A stretch of DNA of 64,000 bases, from NCBI GenBank assembly GCA_964564685.1, contig CAZMBC010000001.1, positions 186,001-250,000 on the forward strand, read 5' to 3'. Source of the DNA: UBA11490 sp964564685 (GTDB lineage Bacteria > Bacillota > Clostridia > Christensenellales > UBA1242). The position numbers and the translations under genes are program-made. The notes below the pieces were generated by a model that saw only the letters and a program-made list of their open reading frames with translations, was not told the DNA's origin and searched no databases. Position 1 is the stretch's first letter; the number at the start of each line of letters is the position of its first letter. This document shows positions 45,105-56,300 of this stretch, in pieces.

Positions 45105-45950
45105 ATGGCTGTTAAAATTACTTGTGATAGTTCAACCGACTTAACCCAACAAATGTATAAAGACCTTGGCGTTAGCGTATTGCCTTTTCAAATTACTTTG
45201 GGCGACAAAACTTATACCGACGGCGTGGATATTAGTAGCGAAAAAATTTTTAATTTTGTTGACGAAAACAAAATTCTGCCAAAAACATCCGCAATTAACG
45301 AATTTACTTTTGAAAACTTTTTTAAGGAACATGCTAATGAAGATGGATTGGTTTTTATAAGCATTTCAAGCAAGATTTCTTGTTCGTATTCTAATGGCGT
45401 TAATGCAAGCAAAAACTTTAACAATGTTTATATGGTGGATAGTTTAAGCCTTTCTTCAGGTGGTGGCTTGCTTGTTCTATATGCGTGCGAGCTACGTGAT
45501 AAAGGCTTTAGTGCAAAAGAAATTGCGGAAAAATTATCCGAACGTGCAAAGAGTATTCAGGCAAGTTTTGTAATAGATAAGCTTGATTTTTTGTATAAAG
45601 GCGGAAGGTGTTCATCACTGGCACTTCTTGGTGCTAACATCCTTAAAATTCACCCTTCTATTGTGCTTAAAAATGGCACAATGGGAATGCACAAAAAATA
45701 TCGCGGAAAAATTATGGAGTGCGCTAAAAATTATGCGGATGACACCTTGTCTGAATTTAACACCCCTTGTTGCGACTATTGCTTTATAACCTATTCTTCC
45801 GAGAATACTGAACTTATAGAACAGGTTAAAAAAGTGGTGGAAACAAAGGGCAACTTTAAAAAGATATATTATACAACAGCAGGCTCAACTGTTGTGTCGC
45901 ATTGTGGCAGAAACACAATTGGTGTTTTATATTTTAACGACGGAAACTAA
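45105..45950 (+). CDS. DegV family fatty-acid-binding protein (2)
   Basis: 281 residues with RBS TTAGGAGAAAAAT. Family motifs: ITCDSSTDLTQQMYKDLGV (N-terminal DSSxDL), TSAINEFTFENFF (the TSxxxPxxF-type loop, with INEFTF here), SISSKISCSYSNGVNA, and the hinge GGRCSSLALLGANILKIHPS. As for the first DegV (30559-31389), the protein is expected to bind a fatty acid and present it to a FakA-type kinase. The two paralogues differ over most of their length, so they may bind different acyl chains. It is monocistronic. Confidence 0.9.
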   Translation: MAVKITCDSSTDLTQQMYKDLGVSVLPFQITLGDKTYTDGVDISSEKIFNFVDENKILPKTSAINEFTFENFFKEHANEDGLVFISISSKISCSYSNGVNASKNFNNVYMVDSLSLSSGGGLLVLYACELRDKGFSAKEIAEKLSERAKSIQASFVIDKLDFLYKGGRCSSLALLGANILKIHPSIVLKNGTMGMHKKYRGKIMECAKNYADDTLSEFNTPCCDYCFITYSSENTELIEQVKKVVETKGNFKKIYYTTAGSTVVSHCGRNTIGVLYFNDGN

Positions 45951-45964
45951 AAAAAATTTTTCAC

Positions 45965-45998
45965 AAAAAAAACCTACTAATTTTAGTAGGCTTTTTTA
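45965..45998. terminator. Bidirectional terminator between degV (2) and a convergent gene
   Basis: AACCTACTAA / TAGTAGGCTT hairpin with an A8 run on the left and T6 on the right. It can end both the DegV transcript and the convergent transcript from 46485. Confidence 0.8.
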
Positions 45999-46014
45999 TT
46001 TGTTATAATTATAT

Positions 46015-46485
46015 TTATTTTCCTAGCTCGTTTTCATTTTTTTCAATCTGATATTGTTTAATTGCTTTTTGCAAACCCAATAATTGTGTTTTACCTTGCT
46101 CTAAGCCCCTTTCCCTTATGTTGCAAAAGTGAAACTTAGATTTATTATTAAAAATTACATTAACCTCTGTAAACTTTGAATTTTTTTCGCTTTTCTTAAA
46201 GCTAAAACGCTCAAAATAATCCTTATTAACACAATATTGAATCACGCCAAATAAGTTTATTGGTGCAAAATTATCCATATACATGCTCCCTACTGCATTT
46301 TTAAATTCAGCAATAGGCTCTATTGGGCAAGTCAAAACGCCTTGCGGTTTAGTAATAGGGATTGTCGTTCCATCACGCAAAATAGCAGCCAGCAGTCTTT
46401 TATTACCATTTTTGCTATCGCGTCCATAGCCTACAAATAACACATCTTGCGGATTTTTTATTTTCTCTAAATTTATAAAATACAT
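46015..46485 (-). CDS. Hypothetical protein, 156 residues
   Basis: Not recognised. It appears soluble: no signal or membrane segment. Visible features are a beta-rich start (VLFVGYGRDSKNGNKRLLAAIL), a repeated TKPQGVLTCPIEPIAEF segment, and a basic C-terminal helix (LLGLQKAIKQYQIEKNE). There are few cysteines (a central CNIRER). RBS TTAGGAAAATTTGCT. It is convergent with degV (2) and flanked upstream by 220 bp of non-coding AT-rich sequence. Confidence 0.6.
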   Translation of the reverse strand: MYFINLEKIKNPQDVLFVGYGRDSKNGNKRLLAAILRDGTTIPITKPQGVLTCPIEPIAEFKNAVGSMYMDNFAPINLFGVIQYCVNKDYFERFSFKKSEKNSKFTEVNVIFNNKSKFHFCNIRERGLEQGKTQLLGLQKAIKQYQIEKNENELGK

Positions 46486-46706
46486 AGCAAATTTTCCTAA
46501 TTTTTTTTCATTCTAACATATGTCAAAAACAATTTCAATATTTTATTAAGAATTGCAATAAAAAGTTTTTTGTATATTAAAATTTAGTAAAATATATTAG
46601 TTTTTTGCACATATAAATTAGAAAAATTTAAATTTTTTACGGTTTTATAATTATTTATTTAGTTTTTATAAATTTTGTTAACTATTATATTTGTATTAGT
46701 TAATCA

Positions 46707-47252
46707 CTAGTCGCCATAACTAACATTTTGAACTTCAAAATAAGCTTGTGGATGTGCGCAAACAGGGCAAACCATTGGTGCTTTTTTACCAACATGAATG
46801 TGCCCACAGTTTCTGCAAACCCAAACCTTTTCGCCACGCTTTGCAAAAACACTTTCACTTTTGATATTTGCAGCAAGTTTACGATATCTTTCCTCGTGAT
46901 GTTTTTCTATTTTTGCCACGCCTTCAAATTTGGCAGCAATAGCCGAATAGCCTTCTTCGCGCGCTTCTTCTGCCATTCTTTTATACATATCTGTCCATTC
47001 GCCATTTTCGCCGGCAGCAGCCTCTAGCAAGTTTGTTAATGTATCTGGCACTTTGCCGTCATGCAATTCTTTAAACCACATTTTTGCGTGCTCTTTTTCG
47101 TTATTTGCAGTTTCTTCAAATATAGCAGAAATCTGTTCATATCCGTCTTTTTTTGCTTGGCTAGCATAATAAGAGTACTTATTGCGTGCCATACTTTCTC
47201 CGGCAAATGCTTCTTGTAAATTTTTATATGTTTTACTATCTTTAAATTCCAT
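46707..47252 (-). CDS. rbr: Rubrerythrin (canonical)
   Basis: 181 residues. The diiron bundle is seen as LQEAFAGESMARNKYSYYA with ETANNEKEHAKMWF and EVAKIEKHHEERYRK (three E-x-x-H or E-x-x-x-H motifs). The C-terminal rubredoxin-like domain has WVCRNCGHI ... VCPVCAHPQAYF, the normal four-cysteine Fe site. It uses electrons from rubredoxin or NAD(P)H to reduce hydrogen peroxide in the cytoplasm. Strong RBS AAAGGAGAACATAA. It differs from the cysteine-rich relative at 29774-30379 mainly in the tail. Confidence 0.95.
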   Translation of the reverse strand: MEFKDSKTYKNLQEAFAGESMARNKYSYYASQAKKDGYEQISAIFEETANNEKEHAKMWFKELHDGKVPDTLTNLLEAAAGENGEWTDMYKRMAEEAREEGYSAIAAKFEGVAKIEKHHEERYRKLAANIKSESVFAKRGEKVWVCRNCGHIHVGKKAPMVCPVCAHPQAYFEVQNVSYGD

Positions 47253-47278
47253 TTATGTTCTCCTTTTATAATGATTAT

Positions 47279-47307
47279 ATTATACAAAAATTTAATTTTT
47301 AACGCAA
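47279..47307 (-). promoter_or_regulatory. rbr promoter
   Basis: TTGCGT (47307-47302), 17-bp spacer, TATAAT (47284-47279) on the minus strand, with the rbr RBS ~15 bp further on. Confidence 0.7.
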
Positions 47308-47332
47308 TTATTTTATATATGATTGTATTAAC

Positions 47333-47364
47333 TAAAAAAGACAACATCACGTTGTCTTTTTTAC
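47333..47364 (-). terminator. Terminator of the giant beta-module gene
   Basis: AAAAAGACAAC / GTTGTCTTTTT hairpin with a 5-base loop and A/T runs on both sides; right after the stop. Confidence 0.85.
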
Positions 47365-50300
47365 TATTTTTTTATTGCTGTTTGATTCCACAAAGCATAT
47401 ATAGTTGCATCTTGTGCGCCAACTGTATACTCTGTTGCTTCACTTCCGTCAGTAGTAAGCGACCAACCCAGATGAGCATAATAATAATTTCTTTTAAATA
47501 TTAGGCCTTCAGTATATTCCCAAGTTGCCGAGAATTGTGTTAGGTCAACCACTTCACCCTCGTAATAAGTTAAACTTGTGCCAACTTCTGATCCATTTTG
47601 ATAGAACTTAATTGTGCCTGAATTTCCGCTAAAGGTTTGTAAACTAAAGGTTAGTGTTACTTTGCGTACATATAGGTTTAGGTTGCCATCTGGCATAGTA
47701 AAGTCGCCAGTATATGCAAGCGTGCAGTTAACATCTGTATAGTATTTAAGCGCCTGAGTGCTAAAGTTTTGTATGTTAATGTTAGCACCCTCACCTACTA
47801 TTTCTGTATAAAGTAAAGTATTGTTGTTATCATACAAGTTAAATGTATAAGGCAATTTTTCAACAACATTCCAATTAGCATACAAGGTTGTTCCTTGTGG
47901 CTGAATGTTAGTGCTTTCCAACAACTCTCCACCAGGTGTTAACGACCAGCCTAAGAAGTTGTAGTAAGTTATAACTTTGGTTGTTTCGTTTGTGGTTTGA
48001 TAACTAACAAGACTTGGCAGTTGTTTTGTGCCGTTGTATTGAATAGTTGCTGCTGTATAATCATTAACAAGCGTATAGCTACTCCATTTTGCATAAGCGG
48101 TTTCTTTTTCAAAACGTGGATAGTTTATGGTTGTAAATTCATTAGTCTGCTCCGCGTCTGTATACCAACCACTTACAAAATTGTATGTAAACTGGTTGCC
48201 ATTTGCTGTTGTGTTTGTTATCACATCAACACCAGGGTAGGAAATTGGCGTTCCAACCTCGCCCGTGGTTGAAATTGTGTTGCCATTTACCACAAAGTCC
48301 ACACCAGCACTAGCGGTGTTTGTTGTTGTGTATGTTCCTCCACCCACACTAACTTTTTCCTGGTACATAGTAGTAGTTGCAAACTTTTTAATAAATGCTT
48401 CAATAGGCGTAATATCTACTTCCTTGCCAATATCCAATACAAGTGGGTTGTCGGTTAAGCTATTTTGGATGTTAATCATGCCCATGATGTCGATATTAAC
48501 TGCCATTTTGTGCAAATAATCCATAGTTTTTGTTTGTTCGCCATCAAGAACATCAATAGCAGTGGTTGTAAGTGATACAGCCATTGTTCCAATATCAGTA
48601 CTAAACGCCAATTCACTTAGGTTAATAGCCATATCAAACTGATTTCCTGTTTGAACAAAAGAGTTAATAACATTACATATATTAATTCCGCATGGACGAT
48701 TTCTGCCATTTTCTATTGACTGGTTAATTGGGTCTTCTATCATGCTTCCAAAGCCCATCATATATTGCAAGTAGTATTCAATATTACTAAATATTGCGCT
48801 TGCAGGAATTTTAGTTACGCGGTCATATTTTGGCACGCTGCTACTAAATTCCTCATCGCTTGTGTGGATAATTGCAATATCATCCCTTAAATAAATGTTT
48901 ATATTGCGCTTTCTACTTCCAAATCCATTGCCACCATTGCTATTTATGCCTGTAAGTTGAATTAACGAACCAGTAATTATTGGCATATTTTGAATAGAAA
49001 TCATTGCGGTTGGCTTGCCATCTACAATCTTAACCTGAACACCAACATCAATTGTTGCGGCATCTATATTTAATCCTACTATATTAAATGTTAATGCAAC
49101 CTTGCCTGAAATATAGTAATCGTTCATGGCTGATGTGTTAATAAGCGCCTTAAGCAAGTTGCTTGCATCACTTAAATCAATATGCTCGTCTGAAGTGTTG
49201 TAAAGTTTAGTAAAGTCTTTTTCTAACGTTGGTTCTTCCGCTGTGTTAGCTACGTTATGTGTAATTGCAACATCCAAAGTGCGAGAATTGCCCACAGCGA
49301 TATTGTTTGCTGAAATGTAATCAAGCACCCCATCTACAAAGTTTATTGTAAGAACAAGCGTCTGACCGTTTACATTAAGTGAAATTGTAAACGTACTTTG
49401 ATTATTCAATACAGTTAAGTTAATATTTTTAACCATAGCTACAATATCACTAATATTACTTAACAAACTATCAACTGAACTAACAAGCTCGCCAGAGTTA
49501 TTTGGTTTTATTCCCAACAAGTTGTGGAAGTTTGAAACATCTAAGTCGCATTCTGGAATATTTAATTTTTGAGCAAACGAGCCAAGATCGATATTTAAAA
49601 CATGCAAAACTATAGACGCTATTTCGCTAATAGAGTTTTTCCTAATTTTAATATTTAGGGATTGGTCGTTTGTTTTTACTTGTTCTGTAATAACAGTAGA
49701 TGAAGAAGATGCATCAAACACCTTTTTGTTATGCGTGTAACTTGCATACAAGTATGAGTTATCATAATAAGCCTTAATAGAGTGCGTTACACTAGGCTCT
49801 TCATTTGGATTAGTGTAGTTGTACTCGGTTAACTCGCCACCTGCATAAAGTTCGCCATCAGTTACGGCAAGTTTATCGTCCAGCGTTAGTGCTGTGTAAA
49901 TTCTGCCGTTGTTAAGCGCCACAACCGGTCTAACAGTCTCGCCCACTTGTTCGTTTACAATCAGGTCGGCACTAAAGTCAAGATTTCCTGACTTATAGAA
50001 GTTAAGCGCATATTCTACAACATCAAGTACTTTATCATAACTGTTATAAACCACTACGCTTTCGCCATTTATTTCAGTTATGTTTCCGTTTACATCAAAT
50101 CCCCAAACCGTGCTATCCACACCTGCGCCAAACGCAAGTTCGTTAATACGCATGATTAGGTTTTTCTTTTTGCTTGCCTCGCTTTCAAAGTCATATGCAT
50201 CAGATGCATAACCTTGGTCGTAAATAACCGTGTTGTCGTCTGTTACATTAGTTGTTATGTCAATTGCACCCAAGGTATCTTGCATAAATTCTAGATTTAA

Positions 50301-53300
50301 CATTAAATCCAAGAACTCGGTATTTAGGTTTCCGCCTAGAACATATTTTGTAATTCCAATGCCAAAATTGTTTTCGGTAAGGTCAAAAATTACATCCCTA
50401 AGTGCTGGGGTTTTAACCTGTAACATAGAACCCTCGAACTTGAATTGAATGTTGGTGTTAAAGTTTTCGTTAACCCAATCAATAATATAGTTAATATCCT
50501 GCTCGCTAATACTAATGCAAATTTTTAAGCCCGCAACATCCACATACACTTGGTTGTTTACAAGATAGATGTTTGTGTTAACGCCAAAAGCATCCGAACT
50601 AATATGAGCGTAAATTTTGTCGTTAACAACATTTAATGTTAGCTTTCCTTGCAGTTTTAATTTAGAGTATCTAACCGCAATATCGCCTGAAATTGCATAG
50701 CCTTTGTCCGTTTTAACACTTTGATAGCTGTTAATTAGGCGCTCGGTGTAATTGTTAAGGTCCGAAATAACTGTTGTGTACTCGTTAATCTCTTGTTCGG
50801 TTAGTGGCTTAACCTCTTGTTGTTCAAGTAGTGCCACGCTTAGCTGCATGCCCATACTACTAATATCCACTTTATTAACTACGCCATCTGTATGCCATAA
50901 TTTTACATCAACAAGGGTTTCGTCTGTTATTTCTAAAGTTTCTTTTAGGTTAAGCACATCCTTAACATTAAGGTTAACATAATTTTCGCCCTCACCAAAA
51001 TAGTTAATTTTAATGGTTGTGAAAATGTCGTTAATATTAAAGTTTTCTAGCCCACTAAACGCAGTTTCACTGCCCGATAAATCTATGTTAAACAACTGGC
51101 TTAAGTAGGCTAAGGTTTCTTTTAGGTTGTTTACACTATCGTATAATTTTAAGCCGTCAACATCTAAATATATGTTGTTGTTTTGATATATAATGTTAAG
51201 CTCATATCCTGAAATACTTGTATTTAGTTTTATTATATTGCTATTTAAATCAATATGAGCAAACGCCTTATAAGTATTTTCGTTAAGAACTAGGTTCATT
51301 TCCAAATTGAATGTGGTGTTATCCACAAGGTCATACACGCTACTAATAATGTCGGCGGTTAAATCCCACTGGCGATACTCTGCCACCGTTAAAGATGGTA
51401 AGTTGTTTTGCGTGCCATAAACCTGCATGTTTGCACTAACGCCATCACCCACAAGCGCAATGTTTGTTAGCTCGGTTTCACCCGATAATGTTAACGTATA
51501 ACCCATATATTTGCCCACAAACTCATGTTGTGTTAGGGTTATATCCTTTAACAATCCATCCACCAACGCTATAATTTCGGAATTTGTTACGCTTATATTT
51601 GTGTTTAAAGTAACATCCAAATTAAATGTGGTATTTAGCCATGTTAAAAATTCGTTAATTTGCGTTAGTTCAAAACTTAATTTGTAACCGTCAACCGCAA
51701 CATATAAGCAGTTGTTTTGTAAATAAACACTAACCTGTTTTTCTAGTATAGTTGTGTAAACATATGCTTTTTGTTGGGAAATATTTGCAATGTAGTTTAG
51801 CGTAAACACATTTGCACCCACACCAATAGTAATATCCCCACTAATGTTGCCCATTAATGTGTTTTTGGTGTTGTTTGCCCAATCGATATAACTTAAAATA
51901 TCAACATATTCTGCAGTCACAGGCTGTGATACTTCAAAATAATTGTAAGTTGCGCTGGCACTAACCTCAACATTTTTGTAGGTTAATTTTAACGCGGATA
52001 ATTTGCTATTTTCACCCAAAATTTCAACATCAAACTCGTTATTAATTTGCGCAATTAAGCGGTTATCGTTTGCATTAAATTTGGTTAAGTATTTTAGCGC
52101 ATTTTGCATATCAAACTCATTTATTGTATTGGTTATATCGCTAAAGTCTAAAGCGTTAGCCGAAATTCCTAGCAAGGTTAAAATGTCATCCTTATAATTT
52201 GCAATTTCACTAACGTTGCACTTTAACTTAAGGTTGTATGCTTTTAAATACACTAAATTGTTAATATAAACAAAGTTTAATGTGCGCTCGTTGTATTCAA
52301 TTGAGCCAGAAAGCACAGGATTTGGATTGTTGTACAAGTTAACGCTGTATGCCACTTGAACACCATTCACCTTAACATATCCGTTAAGATTTATATACTC
52401 GCTTAAATAGGTGTTTTTGCTGTATATAATAAAGTCCGCAAGAGTGCTTATGTTTGTGTATTTTGCCTTTTCTTCGGCCGAAAGCTCAACAGGCTTTGTA
52501 ACCTGCTCGTTAAGTTGTGCGTTAAGAACAACATCGTTTAAGCCCACATTAAGCGCAGTTATGCGGTTGTTTGAATAATTTACAGCAAAATAAATGTGTT
52601 CACCAGAGTTAAGTAGGTTATCTGCACTAAAACTTACACCCCTAGTTGTAACGTTTAACGAGGATAGATTTATGTTGTTTAGTATTGTGTTTACATCCAA
52701 ATTCATTAGTGCGTCCAGCAAGTTGTTAAGGTCATCCGTATTTGCACTTGCGTTTAGAGCACTTGTTTGTGATTGGTTAGAAAGTTCGTCTTTAAGCTTT
52801 TGAATAATAACATCAAGCTCGGTTATTTTTCCGCTAACCTTAATGTTTTCATCTACATTTATGTATAATTCATCACCTTGCACCACAACAGCAACATTAT
52901 AGTCATAAACAGTGGTATCAAGGTTTATAAGCAAGCCATTTGTAAAGTCTATTTTAACACTAATATCAATTACGCTATCCAAAAGATTAACTTGAACATT
53001 TGCCTCGTATGCGGTTTGTTTAATATTATTTACAAACTCATCCAAGCCCGCTTTTGTTATAGTAATAGTCTCGTATTCAGCGCTATTTATTGCACTTATT
53101 TGTGGATTAATACTTGTGGTGCTAAACACTCCACTTGCGTTGGCATAACTTACACCAAAATCTAGTAGGTTATTGTTAACGCTAATACTAGTTGTAACAC
53201 CCTCAAACATAAATTTATAAATATCATCAGTTTTAATAAAGGTTATATATGCATCCAATGCGTTAACGGCATCTTTTATATTTTCTACATCTTCTGCCGA

Positions 53301-56300
53301 AATTTCGGTGTTTGTTTCTACATCAAAGTAATCTTTAATATAATCCACAAGTGTGGTTAGTGATTGTGTAGTTGTACATAACTTGCTGTCGTTTAGGGTT
53401 AGGTAGAAAGTGTCGTTTGAATAAACAACTGCTATTTCTGCACCAAGAATATTAGTGTATAACTCTACTTGTAGTGGGTTGTAATTTACAACAACTTTTG
53501 CGTCTAAATTATACTCACCATAATTTAAGGTTAAGTTTCCACTTATACCTGTGCCATTTATCATGTTTTTTACTGGTTCTACAAAGTCTGCCAAGTCAAA
53601 CACATTTATGTAGTTATATTCTGGCAAGTTAAACTCAAACTCGTTGTAACTAATATTAACCGCATATTCCGTGCCATTAAACGTGCACGCAGCACGGGTA
53701 ATAAGATTGTTATTTATAGTAAAGTTAAGCATCATATCTACAAGGTCAATTGATATTATATTGCCAGTTTGATAAATGCCCGCATAGTCAATTTGAGTGC
53801 TATCCAAAATTGCAAACATAGAAGCAAAAACATCTTTAGCCTCACCATTTGGCAAAGCAGAAATTACTAGCTCTGCTATGTCATCACAATCTGCCACTAG
53901 TTTTAATGCAGAGGCATCTACATATACTTTGCCGTTTGTGTAGTATAAATCTGCATTAACTCCAAACATGCTTGTGTTAGCAACAGCGTTTAATGTGTTA
54001 AGGTTAAGACTAACGCTAACATCTACATCATCAAACTGACCATCGCAATTAATATATGATTGCTCCGTTAGCATAATTAGGGCTTTTGCCAAATTAAGCG
54101 CAGGGGCAATATTGTTGTAATCCGCCGTGTTAACGCTAGGCAAATGTGCTTGTGTATTATCAATTGTAACTCCCGCACTAAAGTTTGGTGTGGTAATCAA
54201 AAGATTGTCAAAGCGAGTATTTCCAAACAACTTAACAACATATTCGTTGTAAATTGCTGTAAGTTCCCCGTTGTTAAGCGTAATATCTTTAATCAACCCA
54301 TCAACAATTGCTACAAGTTTGTTTGCATCAATTTGTGGTAATTGAATATTTAAATCAAGATTGTATTTTACTTGTAGCCATTCCACAAATGCGCCAATAT
54401 CGTTTACAGCAACGCAAAGTTTATACTCCTCAACCTCAATGTACAAATATCCTTCCATGTAATGGAAATTAATTTCCACGCCATTTAAGCAACTATTTGC
54501 ATAAATTTGTTTTGCGTTTAAATCAGCAGCATAGTTAAAAGTAATGTTATAGCCAAAACCATTAAACATAATTTCACCCGCAAAAGTGTTTAAAACAGCG
54601 TCTTTTATGTGGTTAATCATATCTAAATAGTTAAGCACATTTTCGTATTGTTGTGCATTAACATCAATTTCAAAAGTAGTATAGTTTAGTTGTGCACAGG
54701 TGCTAATGTCTTTGTAAGAAATTGCGATGCTTTTAATGCGGTTGTTTTGTGCAGTTATTTGCGCTGAAATGCCATTCGTTAACGACAATTTAAGTGTTCC
54801 GTCATTTTCGGCAAATTTACTAATGTAGTTTAGTGCGTTTTGCGCATCAAACTCTTGCAATTCGCCAACAAGCCCAATTAAGTCAAGTTCGTTTGCAGTA
54901 ACTCCCAAAAGCTTAAACAATTGGTCTTTGTAACTTTCAATTTCATTAAGATTAACTAAAAGTTTAAGGTTGTAAGCAGAGATGTACACAACACTGTTTA
55001 TAAATACAAGTTCTACACTGCGGTTTTTGTATGTTAAAGTAGCACGAACACTAAAGTCATCCGCATTGTGCAAATTAACAACGTAATCTACAATCTGCTC
55101 GTTTATGTTAACACTGCCCTCAATCGTGATGTACTCGCTTAAGAAAGTGTTCTTGCCATATATAACAAACTCAGCAAGCGAGTTTACACTAACATATTCC
55201 TCTTTTTGTTCAGGTGTAACCTTTACAATTTCTTGCGCAAGGCTATCAAACGAAACATTAACATTGTAATCGTTATACTTTACACCCACAGCCGTTACTT
55301 TGTTGTTTGCGTAGCTAACCGCAAGATATATACTTTCGCCGTTTCCAAAAAGGTCTTGTGCGCTAAAGCTTACACCCGTGCTAGAAATGTTTAGCGTAGA
55401 AAGGTTAATATTTTTAACAATATTTGCAATATCTAACCCGCCAATAACATTTAGCAGTTTTTCCATGTCGTTACTGCTGGTTGGGTCAGCATTTAGCGTG
55501 CTGGTGTTTGGATTGTTGGCAATTTCTTGCTTAAGCATTTCAATTACATCTTTTAGGTCAATAAGTTTGCCCGTAATTTTAATGTTTTCGTCCACATTTA
55601 CAAACAACTCGTCACCTTGCAAAATCGCAACAACATCATAGCCGTAAAGTGTGGTGGAAAGTTGTACAAGCAATTCACCATCAAAGTCAATTTTAATATT
55701 AACATCAGCATTCTCGCCCGCAATATTTAAATTAACATCAAGTTCGTATGCGGTTTGTTTAAGGTTGTTTACAATCTCATCCAAACCCGCTTTTGTTACA
55801 GTAACAGGCTCGTATTCAGCGCTATTTATTGCACTTATTTGTGGATTAACGCTTGTGGTGCTAAACACTCCACTTGCGTTGGCATAACTTACACCAAAAT
55901 CAAGTAGCTTGTTATTAATTGCAACCACAGTGCAAACATCAGCAAACATAAATTCGTAAACATTATCCATTTTTACAAGGGTAATGTAATGCTGTAAAGT
56001 AGAAGCCAATCCCTTAACCTGCTCCAAAACATCCGACGGAACAAGATTATCCTTTTCTACGCCCAATGCACCACAGATATAACCAGCAAGTGTGGTTAGT
56101 GATTGTGTAGTTGTACATAACTTGCTGTCGTTTAGGGTTAGGTAGAAAGTGTCGTTTGAATAAACAACTGCTATTTCTGCACCAAGAATATTAGTGTATA
56201 ACTCTACTTGTAGTGGGTTGTAATTTACAACAACTTTTGCGTCTAAATTATACTCACCATAATTTAAGGTTAAGTTTCCACTTATACCTGTGCCATTTAT

